64,000 nt of DNA from Meconema thalassinum (taxonomy: Eukaryota > Arthropoda > Insecta > Orthoptera > Tettigoniidae). The notes beneath the pieces were generated by a model. It was not told where the DNA came from, ran no database searches, and worked only from the letters and a program-made list of their open reading frames with translations. Shown one piece after another: positions 1-10,981 of the stretch. A program made the position numbers and the translations under genes. The stretch is from the NCBI GenBank assembly GCA_946902985.2, contig OX336388.2, positions 228,710,467 to 228,774,466 on the forward strand. Direction: 5' to 3'. Every line of letters begins with the position of its first letter. Position 1 is the stretch's first letter.

Positions 1-242
1 CGGAGGCGGACAGGTTTTTCTCCTGGTACTCCGGTTTTCCCTGTCACAATTTCATTCCAGCATCACTCTCCACTAACATTTCATTTCATCTGTCATTCAT
101 TTAATCATTTCCCCAGGGGAGTGGGACAGGCTTCGGCAGCCGGCACAGTTCATATCCTCGCCGCTAGATCGGGGCCTCATTCATTCCATTCCCTGACCCG
201 GTCGGTCGACTGGAAGCAGGCTGTGGATTTTCATTTTCACTT
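1..242 (+). mobile_element. SINE-3, cut by the window edge
   Basis: This stretch aligns by eye, nearly base for base, with 31,400-31,641: the same CCCTGTCAC, GGGGAGTG and CCTGACCCGGTCGGTCGACTGG blocks occur in the same order. The other copy also has a tRNA-like B box upstream, so this is the body and 3' end of a SINE whose head lies outside the window. Confidence 0.7.
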
Positions 243-466
243 TGTATTGTACCACACATTGTGGCCTTCCTCAGCGCAAATAATAATGCTGTATGAATAG
301 GAAAGCAAGACTGACAGCAGATGGAAAATTTTACCATAAAAGAAGGCTGTTGTCAAAAATATTTCAAATAAATTAACACTTACACCAAAATTTAAAAAGA
401 CAGATCTGTTACAAATATATGTTAATTCGAATTTCGGGACTTATTATACTTCGTCAACACGGAACA

Positions 467-852
467 GGGCTTCGGTGGCCTAGTTGGTAGCATGCTGAAC
501 TGCTGTTCCCAAGATAGCGGGTTCAAACCCGGCCAAAATCGTCGGATTTTTTAAGATCGTTAAAAATCCTTCAGTATGACTTCCTTCGGAGTGGCATTTA
601 AAAGATCCTTCCACAGACTAAACTTGTGTGCAGCTAAATTGTTAGGTTTGAATTCGTCGGAACGCTCTATCAAAGTTCCAACGTTCACCACTAGGTGTCA
701 TTGATAATCTGGTAGCGAAAGTTCGAACTACTTGAAATTGATCGGAACTTGTAGCTCACTCGAAGGGTGTCCGCTGGAAGCAGCTACAGACTCAGGCGAG
801 CCGAACATGTCCTCGGACACTCCCGGCACTAAAAGCCATACGATAAATAAAT
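467..852 (+). mobile_element. SINE-1, beta-tail subfamily, full length
   Basis: The head is tRNA-like, with an A-box region near 478-495 and a B box GGGTTCAAACCC at 519-530. The body matches the other SINE-1 copies (GTCGGAT, TTAAAAATCC, then CCTTCGGAG). The 3' end differs from the copies at 25.8, 56.3 and 61.0 kb: it finishes with GGACACTCCCGGC and CGATAAATAAA, as at 42,932-43,112. It is therefore called a separate tail subfamily. Confidence 0.75.
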
Positions 853-1162
853 ATAAGGGCTAACCTGGTCATTTTCGTGTCGCATTTTATTCAGCATTAT
901 TGTCAGTGTGTGATACAATACTATCTGAACTCTTTTAGGCAAGAATACTTATTAATCTGTAATTGACAATATGTTTCAGGTTGTAAAATATATAGATTGT
1001 TCTTCTTATTTTATTTGTAAGTTAGTTGCGTTAGCCTTCCCATTTCATATCTAAATAATCCCAGATATTTAACTGTATCCACTTTGGTTATTTCAGAACA
1101 GTCACAGTTCTGATTACAGTTCAGACTGTGTATTTTCAGTTCATTAATGGTACATTATGCAT
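853..1162. other. AT-rich spacer, nothing recognised
   Basis: No motif, long reading frame or similarity to another part of the window was seen here. Confidence 0.5.
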
Positions 1163-1640
1163 CAAGCCTATAATGACAATAATTAAGACACGAGTTTGTT
1201 TACAAAACGAGCAAAGCGAGTGTCTTAATTACCATTATACGCGAGTTGCATGCGACTGTTTATGTTCGACGATAATTATAAATTTTTTCATAAACATTCA
1301 TAAATATCTCTCGAGATTCCGCCAGATTCTTTTACTTAACATAAAGCATGGGACACAGAGATACCTTGCATTCGACCATGGCCTCCTCGAACACCCCACT
1401 ATGAGACTAGCCACAAAGTGAAATTAAAAACATGCGGCCGTAGAAGTCAGCGCAGGTGCAATGCTATCCTTACCTAATTGGTCAAACAGCTGTATCGTAA
1501 TGAGAATCTTGAGCTCTGATTGGTGGAGAATGTGTATCATAATGAAACTTGAACTAAAATGAGCCTCTTTAAGATGCAGTTTTCTGACTTATAATATTTA
1601 TATTTTGGCATGGTCGAACATTAAATCATCTTCAACTGCT
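1163..1640 (+). repeat. Family I dispersed repeat
   Basis: A second copy lies at 9,593-9,632 plus 11,984-12,400, interrupted there by a Jockey element. Shared blocks include ACCATTATA, CTCGAGATTCCGCCA, CATGGCCTCCTCGAA, TTGAGCTCTGATTGGTGGAG and AATGAGCCTCTTTAAGATGC. The left part has an inverted repeat, AATTAAGACAC with GTGTCTTAATT, around a loop of about 24 nt. The class is unknown. A 97-codon open frame inside it has no recognisable domain. Confidence 0.7.
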
Positions 1641-1680
1641 TTTCAACTGAATCTTACGAACTTTGATTTATTTATATTAA

Positions 1681-3080
1681 ACAAGAATTTCCGTGACGAA
1701 CTAAAGAGCCTACATTTCAAGCCAATGATTAATCTACAGTATATGAACCTATCTAGAATAATGACGAAATTAAGTTGGTAATGTCGAAATGTCTAATTAG
1801 GTCGAAATATTACTCGTATAATGTAGCCTAATAGAGCACTACAGTTGGCAGCCCTGGTGACTGAATATATTCTTAGCTCCATCTCTTAAGGTACAGAATA
1901 CAAAATTTGGTAGAAGTCCAATGGACGTTACATGCACCTAGACATTGGATCTATCAGCATGCGTAAAAGCATGTTGGCAACAATGTCATGCGTGTGCTGG
2001 TTAGAAATAATCGGAAATATTATGATATCTTGTTGTGGCAATTTCGGATTAAATCCATTTGTTAGTATAGAAGTTACATGTATTTTAAAATTGGTCCTAT
2101 CAGCAGGCATAGAATCATGTTGGCAGCACTGACTTATATTAATTATTCCAAATTAATCTAGAATGTCAGCTGCTATACGTGTGCAAAGTATAGGGCTGTT
2201 GGCTTGCTTACTTCCTGATATATTGGTATTAGGGTAAAAAATATAGACAGCATTTATTAACAGTTGGCAGCCCTGATTGCTCTTAAGAATACTTATAGTC
2301 ATATCTGTTATGTTACACATAGAACACGAAATTTGGTTGAAATTCAACTGATAGTATAGAAGTTACATATATTTAAAATTGGTCCTACCAACAGGCTTAG
2401 AATCATGTTGGTAGAACTGAAGTATATAAGTTACTCCAAAATTAATATAGAATGTCAGGTACTATACGTGTGCATAGTTTAAAGCTGTCGGCTTGTATAC
2501 TTTCCGATATATTGGTATTTGGATAAAAGAATAGAGAGATCAATTATTAACAGTTGGCAGCCCTGCTGGCTCTTAAGAACACGCTCAGTCATATCTGTTT
2601 ATGTACACATATTACATACAAAATTTGGTTGAAATCCAATTGATAGTGTAGAAGGTATAGGCATTTAAAAATTAGACCTATCAGAAGGCTTAAAATTATT
2701 TTGGCAACACTGCCATGTATGACCCCCTGGAAATTAAACTGAAATAGTATTATCTACATGTGTGCCAATTTGGGAATAGCTCCCATGCATACCTTCCAGG
2801 ATATCCAACGTGGAGCTCAAATTTCTAGTGCGTTTTTTCATCAGTTGGTAACTCAGACGTCATTTTCAAATATGGGCGTGAGATATTCCGGTATACATCT
2901 TTACTCATACTAAATTTGGTTTCGATTGCTGCAGCCGTTTAGGAGTTGATAGGGGGGGGGGGGGACACACACAGCCAGACAGACTGAAGGACAGACAGAC
3001 AGACAAACACACATTTTCCCGGATCGATCTCATAAGTCTACTTTTTCCTCATTTTTGAAAAATGTGATAAGTAAAAAATT
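1681..3080 (+). mobile_element. HINE-A copy 1 (Helentron-like, non-autonomous)
   Basis: The 5' end ACAAGAATTTCCGTGACGAA is followed by the subterminal block AGAGCCTAC. The interior repeats TTGGCAGCCCTG at 1845, 2265 and 2555. A poly-G run, an ACAC tract and GACAGACAGA microsatellites follow. The 3' end is decayed: GTGATAAGTAAAAA stands where other copies have GTGAAAAGTAGGCTAAAAA. Subterminal inverted repeats, an internal microsatellite and a 3' stem-loop match the known architecture of Helentron-derived HINE/DINE elements. The family assignment is an inference. Confidence 0.7.
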
Positions 3081-3104
3081 CTAAAATAATAATAATAATA
3101 TAAT

Positions 3105-3551
3105 ATTATTAATATTGCCTACGTAAAATACTCGGTCCTTTAGAAACAGCAGAATTCTGTAAATAAAGAAGTAATGGTGAAATATATCGAAAAATAGAAA
3201 ACATATCAGAAACACTACGGAAGAAGAGATTGCTATTTTATGGACAATTTTACAGAATGGATGACAGTAAATTAACCGAGCAGATCTCCACATTCCTGTG
3301 GTACAAGAAGTCAACAACAACCTGGGTACAAGAAGTCAAAAAAGATTTGGAAAGAAACAATATCAGAGAAGAAGATACACCACATAGAGATATTCCAAGG
3401 GTGGAAGGAAAAGAGAACCGGCTTGAAATTGTCCGGGGAAAGGAAGAGGAAACATAGTGAGATGATGAAGGAAAACTGGAGCAGCAAAAGACAGAGCATT
3501 GAGATTGGGTCGTGGTCCCTAGACGATCGAATCGAAAATAATAATAATAAT
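3105..3551 (+). pseudogene. LINE-A reverse transcriptase, C-terminal tail fragment
   Basis: Translation gives the tail region of the AAT-tailed non-LTR element: a GQFYRMDDSKLTEQI block, then TTTWVQEVKKDLE, and after a frame change KHSEMMKENW. Equivalent blocks (FYGHIxRMDxxRLTxxI, VxxVxxDL, KHSxMMKExW) occur in the other LINE-A fragments of this window. The copy is 5'-truncated and frameshifted, and ends in an (AAT)n tail at about 3,537-3,553. It starts beside a degenerate AAT tract that follows HINE-A copy 1. No catalytic reverse transcriptase motif remains. Confidence 0.7.
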
Positions 3552-3566
3552 AATGGACCCAGTACA

Positions 3567-4665
3567 GGGGAGAAATTTCAGAGCCCTTCGAAATCAAGAC
3601 TGGTGTAAGACAGGGAGATGGACTATCTTCTCTTCAACTGTGTGCTCGAAAAAGTCATCCGGCAGTGGCGAAAAGTAATGAACATTAACGAGTCTGAAAT
3701 TGGAGTCAGATTGGGCTACAAGAAACAGAACCTGATAGTTGACTGCCTAGCATTCGCAGATGACCTCGCAATTTTTTCAGATTCCCTCGATGCAGCCGCA
3801 GCGCAAATTAATGAACTTCAGATTAAAGCAACAAAAACGGTCCTTAAGGTCTCCTTTGAAAAAAACATAATTCATCATTAATATCAAGCTAGCGCCAAAA
3901 GAGCTGGATGTAGGACAGGGGAAAATCAAGCAAACGAAAGCGTTCAAATATTTGGGTGAGTGGATAGACCCCAATCTCTCCGAGAAGGCAGCTTTCAAGT
4001 CACGAATCAGAAAATGGAAATGGCATATAATCTAACTAAGGCCATTTACAACAAGAAATCCATATCAACAAATGCCAAGTTAAGACACTACCAAACAGTC
4101 ATCCGTCCAGAGGCTTTGTATGCTGCAGAGTGCCTTGCAATGCATCGCAAGGGACTAACAGAGAATCTGGAAGTGAAAGAAAGAAAAATTCTAAGACAAA
4201 TCTTGGGTCCGGTAAAAGAAAATGGGGAATATAGGAGACGGCACAACCACGAACTTTACACCCATGTGGAAAAAATAACTGGTGCCATGAGGAAACGGAG
4301 AATTGCCTTTTACTGTCATATAACAAGAATGAACCCACCACGATTGACAAATAGAATTTTCACCTACTTCCTCAAAAAGAAAACCAAGGGAGCTTGGTTC
4401 ACTGAGGTGGACAAAGATTCACAAGAAGTGGGAATTACAGGCAAGGATATTTGGGAACGTGCCACCCTGAAACAATAACTGACAGCACACTGATGTTTCC
4501 AAGAAAAGCCAAAGCTTCCAACTGGCAAGAAGTGGACTGCAGAAAGGAAACAACAGCATCGAGAACTAATGCGAAAGTACTGGGAGGATGTTAAAGCTCG
4601 TTGCAACAAGAAACAGTTGAAATGACGTGGTCCTTAGATGGGCAAATCGAAAGACGAAGAAGAAG
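3567..4665 (+). pseudogene. LINE-A fragment with reverse transcriptase core, flanked by a 15-bp duplication
   Basis: A 5'-truncated non-LTR retrotransposon copy. It opens with a GVRQGDG block (the RQGD box of the reverse transcriptase), continues with AFADDLAIFSDS (catalytic ADD box), and after a frameshift near 3,870 with FKYLGEWIDPN. Next come the thumb and C-terminal blocks (YNKKSIS, LRHYQTVIRPEALYA, ERKILRQILGP, RKRRIAFYCHI). The insertion is bracketed by the perfect direct repeat AATGGACCCAGTACA at 3,552-3,566 and 4,666-4,680, the signature of target-primed integration. The target was the tail junction of the previous LINE-A copy. Several frameshifts and stops make it dead. The family reads like CR1/RTE-type endonuclease-reverse transcriptases, but the clade is not certain. 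Confidence 0.82.
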
Positions 4666-4853
4666 AATGGACCCAGTACAATGCCTTGTGGCATTCCTCT
4701 TTTCACTCTTAGAGGTATCTATCTTCCTTCAACATTATTCGCATTATGAGATTCTGTACTAACTGAACTCTTTTTAGTATAGTTTCATAGGCACCTTATG
4801 ACTTATTGCTCTACTATGCTACTACAGTATTACAACTGTGCAACTTTCAGTGG

Positions 4854-5001
4854 CTGGACTCCGTCCTCGTGCACGTCCACCGATCCGTCTGTCTCCCGGA
4901 TGAGCTTATAGAAGAGCAGATCCGGGCCCAGAACTCACTCATACTCACTCCCTCCACCCTGACCACACTAAGTGGCGCTCAAGCCCACAGGAAGTGACGT
5001 C
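4854..5001 (+). CDS. Candidate terminal coding exon, unrecognised gene
   Basis: A 48-codon open segment starts right after an acceptor-like sequence (GCAACTTTCAG) and ends at a TGA. By hand count about 34 of its 48 codons end in G or C, in strong contrast to the AT-rich repeats around it. The peptide begins WLDSVLVHVHRSV and ends SGAQAHRK; it has no transposon motif that I recognise and no second copy in the window. This is the only place where composition and splice context suggest host coding sequence. I cannot name a family. It could also be a chance open frame in a GC-rich patch. Confidence 0.3.
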
Positions 5002-5570
5002 ATAACGTAGTCCTTGCTTGCTTGCAGGTATTTCCTCCCGCCAAAAAACAGTGACGGAAAAATGGATGGGGGGAAGAGAGCTTTAAACACACCAGAAAAC
5101 AAACAAAAATCGTAAATGCTATACAACAACCAGTTTGCGTGTGTATAAGTGAAAGTGTATGTGTTAAGGTTTTTAAGGGATGAGAAAGAGGGTTAACAAA
5201 AAAAAACACACATACAAAAGGTAGAGAAAAAAATTGTATTTATTTATTGTGATATACATACATCGTTCTCTTTTGCGTTTCTATATATATGTGTGTATGT
5301 ACAGTGAAGTACTTCCGTTGTCCGGAAACGTAATCTAATGTATGGACAGGAGAGTGAGTAAGGTTTTAGAGAAGCATCCACTGCGGGAAGAGTGGGGGGA
5401 GAAGGTGGGCGGAAAGTGGTCAGGGGATTGCGAGTGAGACCAGGTAGAAATATTATACTGTGATGTAGAGACGGGGGAAGAGTATTCGGTCAAACGTGAG
5501 GATTACCTGCTATGTAAAAATGAAAGAAATGTTTTCCATTGATTTCATCTTTACTTAATAATATTTAAAC
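5002..5570. other. Unmatched sequence downstream of the exon-like segment
   Basis: Not repeated elsewhere in the window. It holds AT-rich stretches with TGTATTTATTTATTG and TATATATGTGTGTATG runs and a GGGGAAG-rich patch near 5,390-5,480. If 4,854-5,001 is a terminal exon, this would be its 3' untranslated region, but no AATAAA signal was identified with confidence. Confidence 0.3.
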
Positions 5571-5690
5571 TCAGGCAGGCTGTGGTTAGCCTCATCCTGG
5601 ATGCTGCTACACCCTCAAGGGCTCATGGCTGGTGGGGTCAATGGGAGTTGATGACACCGAGGGATTCCTGAGCTGGGTCCGTTTTAGGTA
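5571..5690 (+). mobile_element. SINE-4 fragment
   Basis: The blocks CACCCTCA, GAGGGATTC and TGAGCTGGGTCCGTTT match 36,475-36,550, the 5' part of the SINE-4 that is split by a hAT element there. The match stops at 5,690, where family K begins. Confidence 0.55.
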
Positions 5691-5990
5691 GATTTCTTTA
5701 GAAAGCCACCTATTGCAAGAAGTACAATCGTTCGACTTTCGGAAAATTTTTACATGTGTTCGCGTTTTACATCTCCCAGAGCCCAAAACCAACGTCAGTT
5801 CAAACGTTTATATAATAATTTATATATAGGTCTAAATATATCACATTCTTGTGGACACGATAATGCCCGTCATTTTACACCAATCACTTTCATATTTACA
5901 CCTAAAATTAACTATTTAAAATCTCGGTCAAGTTTCCTAATGGGTAAATACGATAGTTTTTTTTTTTTTCGAAAACAGCGAAATTTCAAT
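5688..5990 (+). repeat. Family K repeat with hairpin 5' end
   Basis: The start TTTTAGGTAGATTTCTTTAG followed by AAAGCCACCTATTGCAA matches 41,046-41,090. AGGTAG and CTACC(T) can pair around a loop of about 14 nt, like the hairpin at the HINE 5' ends, so this could be another Helentron-like family. The rest is AT-rich and ends at a poly-T run near 5,958-5,969. Confidence 0.45.
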
Positions 5991-7179
5991 ATTGGTCCCT
6001 ACTAGATTAGATAACGGTCTGGACGAAACCATTGGTCGCTACTAGGTTAGACGACTGTCTGGACGTAACCATTGGTCGCTACTAAGTAGACGACTGTCGT
6101 GACGAAACCATTGGTCGCTACTAGGTAGACGACTGTCTGGACGAAATCATCCGTCGCTACTAGGTAGACAACTGTCTGGACGAAACCATTGGTCGCTACT
6201 AGATTAGACGACTGTCTGGATGAAACCACAGATCACTACTAGTTTGAACGACAGTTTGGACGAAATCGTTGGTCGCTACTAGGTTAGACGATTGGCTGGA
6301 CGAAACCATTCGTCGCTACTAGGTAGACGACTGTCGTGACGAAACCATTGGTCACTACTAGGTAGACAACTGTCTGGACGAAACCATTCGTCGCTACTAG
6401 ATAGACAACTGTCTGGGCGAAACCACAGGTCGCTACTAGTTTAGACGATTGTCTGGTTGAAAGCACAGTTCGCTACTAGGTTAGACGATTGGCTGGACGA
6501 AACAAACGGTCGCTACTAGGTAAGAAGACTATCTGAGCGAAACCATTGTTCGCTCCTAGGTTAGACGACTGTCTGGGTGGAAGCACAGATCGCTACTAGG
6601 TTAGACTATTGTCTGGGTGGAAGCACAGGTCGCTGCTAGGTTAGACGACTGTCTGGGTGGAAGCACAGGTCGCTACTACGTTAGACTATTGTCTGGGTGG
6701 AAGCACAGGTCGCTGCTAGGTTAGACGACTGTCTGGGTGGAAGCACAGGTCGCTACTAGGTTAGACTATTGTCTGGGTGGAAGCACAGGTCGCTGCTAGG
6801 TTAGACGACTGTCTGGGTGGAAGCACAGGTCGCTACTAGGTGAGACTATTGTCTGGGTGGAAGCACAGGTCGCTGCTAGTTTAGACGACTGTCTGGGTGG
6901 AAGCACAGGTCGCTATTAGGTTAGACTATTGTCTGGGTGAAACCATTAGTCACTACTTACTTGGTTAAGCGGCGGTCTGGGCGAAACCATTGATCGCTAC
7001 AAGGTTAGACGACGGTCTGGGCAATATCATTGATCACTACTAGGTTAGACCACTGACTGGACGAAACCATTGGCCACTACTAGGTTAGACGACTGTCTGG
7101 ATGAAACCACAGATCACTACTTGTTTAAACGACGGTTTGGACGGAACTATTAATCGCTACTAGGTTGGACGACTGTCTG
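5991..7179. repeat. Minisatellite, 40-bp unit, about 30 copies
   Basis: Head-to-tail units of about 40 bp (some 38-39), each with GGTCGCTACTAGGTTAGACG and CTGTCTGGACGAAACCATT or a close variant. Variants cluster by position: CATT-type units at the left, AAGCACAGGT-type units in the middle, mixed units at the right. Short open frames on the minus strand are by-products of the repeat. Confidence 0.95.
6555..6940. repeat. 80-bp higher-order repeat inside the minisatellite
   Basis: Two 40-bp variants alternate strictly. One has CGCTGCTAG followed by GACGACTG; the other has CGCTACTAG followed by GACTATTG. The word ACTATTG recurs at 6605, 6685, 6765, 6845 and 6925, exactly 80 bp apart. Confidence 0.92.
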
Positions 7180-8655
7180 TAAGCATGACCCCCTGGAGAG
7201 TAACAGCAAAGCGGGGGAGAACTAACTTGCAAGGTGAATCTCGTGGTCATGTCTGTAAATGGCAAGCCTTAATTTCATATTACTGACTCCAAATAAGTAG
7301 CCTGCAATATTATTGTAAAGCCATCACATTACTAAACAAGACAGATGTATAGAGGAAAGAAAATAAAAGAGGAACATACGAATATCGTTGCATAATTTAT
7401 CGAATGCTTTTGTTCATTTGAATGGTATCGAAAAATCAAAAGAAGCAGTATATTCTTTAAACGACACATGGAAATAAAATAAGTAATGCTATCATTTTAA
7501 GAAACCCGAACAGACACACACAATGCCAACCCAAGCAGTGTCTTGTTTATAATATAGGCTATAAACACAATGGTTGAAGAAGAATCGTATGAATATTAAG
7601 CGTGTATTCTAAAACCGATAGGCGGTCGATATTTCCATAACTCCTATTAGCATGAGACATTTCAAAACAAGAATTTATCGATAGAAGGACAAGACAAAAT
7701 GGATTATTATAATAACAGGTATCTGGCCTTATTGGATGCGACAAGGGTTAATGTTTGGCAGTGAAATATCTACTGGAGACGTTTTCACAATAGAGCGGTG
7801 ATATTCAAATCAGGGAGGCACTGCTCCACAGGCCGAGAGAAATAAAACTCAGTGTTGGACATTCAGAATGGAGGGTCCGTATTCAAGACTACCGTCAGCG
7901 TCATCTCAAATCAGTTAGTAACAATGTAGCCTTACCATTTGTCCCCATCACTACAAATATAGTGACTAATAGTAAACTGCCGGCCAAAAACTCCGTACAC
8001 TTAAAAGGGGGGACCTACACCTTCGACAGCAACAAAATAGTGAATTTTTAACATTTATTTTCTTTGCTCTGATAAACTGTTTGGAGTTGTCACTTAACAC
8101 AGTCTGCATGCAATACAATTTTAACAAGGACCAACTATTAAATATTTAGAAAATTGCATCATCACGGATGTATATGCACACAAAATGGCGGCTGAATATT
8201 ATACACAAGAATGGGGTTTCCTTAGTAACTCTCGGAAATATTGATACATTTTAATTATTGTTTTTTTAATGTGGTCCCAGATGTCATGGCAACAAAATGT
8301 ACTAGAATGATTGGAATATTTCAAGAAGAAATATTATTTTGAGATTTTTTAAATAATGGGTCTAAAAATCTATAAAATTTTCATAGTAAATAATTTATTA
8401 TTAATAAACTATAATAGTTAGGGCAACCATTCTAGTAAATTTTGTTGATAACTATCGTAGAAATGTGACTACAAAACTTCACTGAAATATCTTTAGGGAA
8501 ACGGAATGAAAAATATGAACTTCAGGAAATGAGCGACGAAAGTTTCACATGGTTGGGTTGTTCTTAAATTCCCCTGCCGCATAAACTGGTCCTTCCTCAC
8601 CGGATTTCTCAGTGTTTTCCTACATAGTCCTTTATTTCTTTTAAAACTAGTTTTC
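7180..8655. other. Long AT-rich stretch without recognised features
   Basis: No repeat partner in the window, no RNA gene and no convincing reading frame. Open frames of 60-72 codons here look like chance. Confidence 0.5.
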
Positions 8656-8913
8656 TTTGCTAATGCTAACGAAGAGAAGAGATAGGTTGGTAGGACACCC
8701 ATGAATAGCAAAGCTCGTTATGGAAGGAAGGGTCGAGGATAAGAACTGTAGGGGTAAACCAGGTTAGAATATGTTAAACAGATTGCCTCGGATGTAGGGT
8801 GTGGCAGCTATGTACAGATGAAACGATTAGCTCTGGACAGGGAAGCATGGAGGGCTGCATCAAACCAGTCAAAAGACTGAAGACTCAAACAACAACAACA
8901 ACAACAACAACAA
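8656..8913 (+). pseudogene. LINE-C 3' end with (CAA)n tail
   Basis: Nearly identical to the end of the longer LINE-C at 34,800-35,037: GAAGGAAGGGTCGAGGA, ATGTTAAACAGATTGCCTCG, GGAGGGCTGCATCAAACCAG. It ends with AGACTGAAGACTCAAA and nine CAA-type repeats at 8,888-8,913. It encodes only the last residues of the protein (an ending like REAWRAASNQSKD). Endings of this type with CAA tails are widespread in arthropod non-LTR elements. Confidence 0.8.
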
Positions 8914-9592
8914 CTATTAGACCAAAATATTCCAGCTACATTTTGCGCAAATTTTATAATGCCAGTGCTGTCAACATAATTCGATAGATAAAGTGAATAT
9001 TCTAAAAGGGTCAATTTTGAGGAATGGAGATTGCTCATTAAAATGGGCGTTGACAGGAAATTTATTTTTCACTGGGAGATGTCAATCATATCGTACTTTC
9101 ACTATAACATCCGTTCTATTCGAGATATTAAACCAATTCTTTCACTGTATGAAAGAGAAATTGTTGTTCTATTCGAATATGATATTTTGGAAAAATGACA
9201 TTTTTTGGAGCTTAAAGGTGTTGGTCCCCCCCGTACACTTAAGAAAATGTAAGTTGTCGAATAGCACATTATGCAACATGACTATAATCTTAATACGCTA
9301 AGGTGTATGTTTGACAAAACTCAAGCTCTAAACCAGAGGGAGTTAGAAGGTGTGGTTTTGTACCAAAATCGTCTCAATAGTTCAAGAAAAATCTTGCATT
9401 TCTTAATAAGTCACCGGAAATATATTCATTTGTATATAAAGTGCTATTAAACAAATAAACAAGACGTTAGCCCCTGGCAGAAATGTCACGCGTATAGCCC
9501 GCATAGCAATAGTGCCGGGCGGGTAGTCTGTACACATGGGGCGCACACAACCCATTAGAATATGCGAGAGTTCTCGCACGGGTCAGCTAGTG
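8914..9592. other. AT-rich spacer
   Basis: Nothing recognised. A 102-codon open frame at 8,993-9,301 has no known motif and the base composition of the surrounding DNA. Confidence 0.4.
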
Positions 9593-9710
9593 GCAATAAT
9601 TGAGACACGAGTATGTTTATAAAACGAGCGGCGTATGATTCTGTCTGGAGGAAAGGACTTCTCCTCAAAAAGATGGTACACCTATATTGGCTTCCACGGC
9701 CAGTGAATTA

Positions 9711-9834
9711 AAACTCAGCAATTCTTCTAGGTTTTTGCCGTGTCTTGTGTGGGGTTTCACATAGGACACCAAGCTGGACCATCAGCGAAACCCCACACAA
9801 GACACGGCACAAACCTAGAAGAATTGCTGAGTTT
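9711..9834. repeat. Foldback insertion inside Jockey, 48-bp arms (family E)
   Basis: The arms 9,711-9,758 and 9,787-9,834 are inverted copies differing at one position, around a 28-nt loop. The flanking TTGGCTTCCACGGCCAGTG and the arm itself recur at 27,520-27,600. It interrupts the reverse transcriptase reading frame. Confidence 0.88.
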
Positions 9835-10981
9835 CAACATCTCCTCAAACTCATAAAGTCAGTCCCTTGTCATGAAACAGTCATTCTCATCAACAACATG
9901 TTAAGTAATAGACTATTCCAAGTTCACAATGAACGTGCCAAGAACAGGTTCCATACATCAATAATGATCTATCTCAGGGTTCAGTTTTTCCCCCTATGCT
10001 ATTTAACTTATACATTCATGATCTGCCAGAAACGGTAACCCGTAAATTCATCTTTGCGGACGATATAAATTTTACAGTCCAGTGCGCCACTTTTGATGAA
10101 GCAGAGGATTTGCTGAGTGAGGACATTAGGAAGATGAATGTTTATTTCAGAATGTGGCGGCTTCAACCACATTTCACCTTAACAACCTACAGGGAAACTA
10201 CCAACCTAGAGCGAAGTTTGGGAACCAATATCTGAAGTACAACAGCTTCGCTAAGTATTTAGGAGTGATATTGGACAGCAGACAGACAGCATAGGCCTAT
10301 TGCAAAATCGGCAGAAAAATTAAATAGCCGTAATAACCTACTAAATAGGTTCGCTGGAACATCATGAGGCGTTGATGCCAACACTCTCAGGGCTACTGCT
10401 TTGAATGTCGTATACTCTCCGGCGGAATACAGTGCAGGCGTGTGGTTGAACAGCTCCCATTGCCAACTGGTTGATATTCAACTCCGCCAGAAAATGCAGA
10501 TTATCTCTGGCACTCTACATTGCACTCCCTCACAGTGGCTACCTGTACTGAGTAATATTGTTCCTCCTCACATCAGGAGACAGAAAGCTCTTTCCCGCCT
10601 GTGGCACAGAATTATGGATAATGAAGTTCTCCCAATCCATCAAGACGTCAATCAAGCTTCTACAGCCAGGTTAAAATCACGGAAACCAGCCTACAAGATG
10701 GCTATGGAACTTACTTCAGCTCCGTTCGACCCACGAAATACATGGAAAGTTGAATGGTCTACCTCTCCACCTCGTGGCTTAATTGTAGTACATGATCCTA
10801 CCATCAAACTACCTGGATTCCATCTCCCTCGAGCTGTCTGGTCCCGTCTCAACAGAATTCGATGTGGCACTGCTCGAACTAGAGGAGCCTTACATCAGTG
10901 GGGTTGGATGAACTCGCCTCGTAGTGAATGTGGATATGAAATGCAACCCATCAAGCATATCGAGCAGGAATACCCTCTATA

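Noticed and set aside
6047..6466. Repeat-protein frames (LVATNGFVQTVVY units) on the minus strand
   Set aside because: They are by-products of the minisatellite where some units are 39 bp; the frame breaks at 40-bp units.
5991..7179. CRISPR-like array
   Set aside because: The units are contiguous 40-bp tandem repeats without unique spacers, in eukaryotic DNA.
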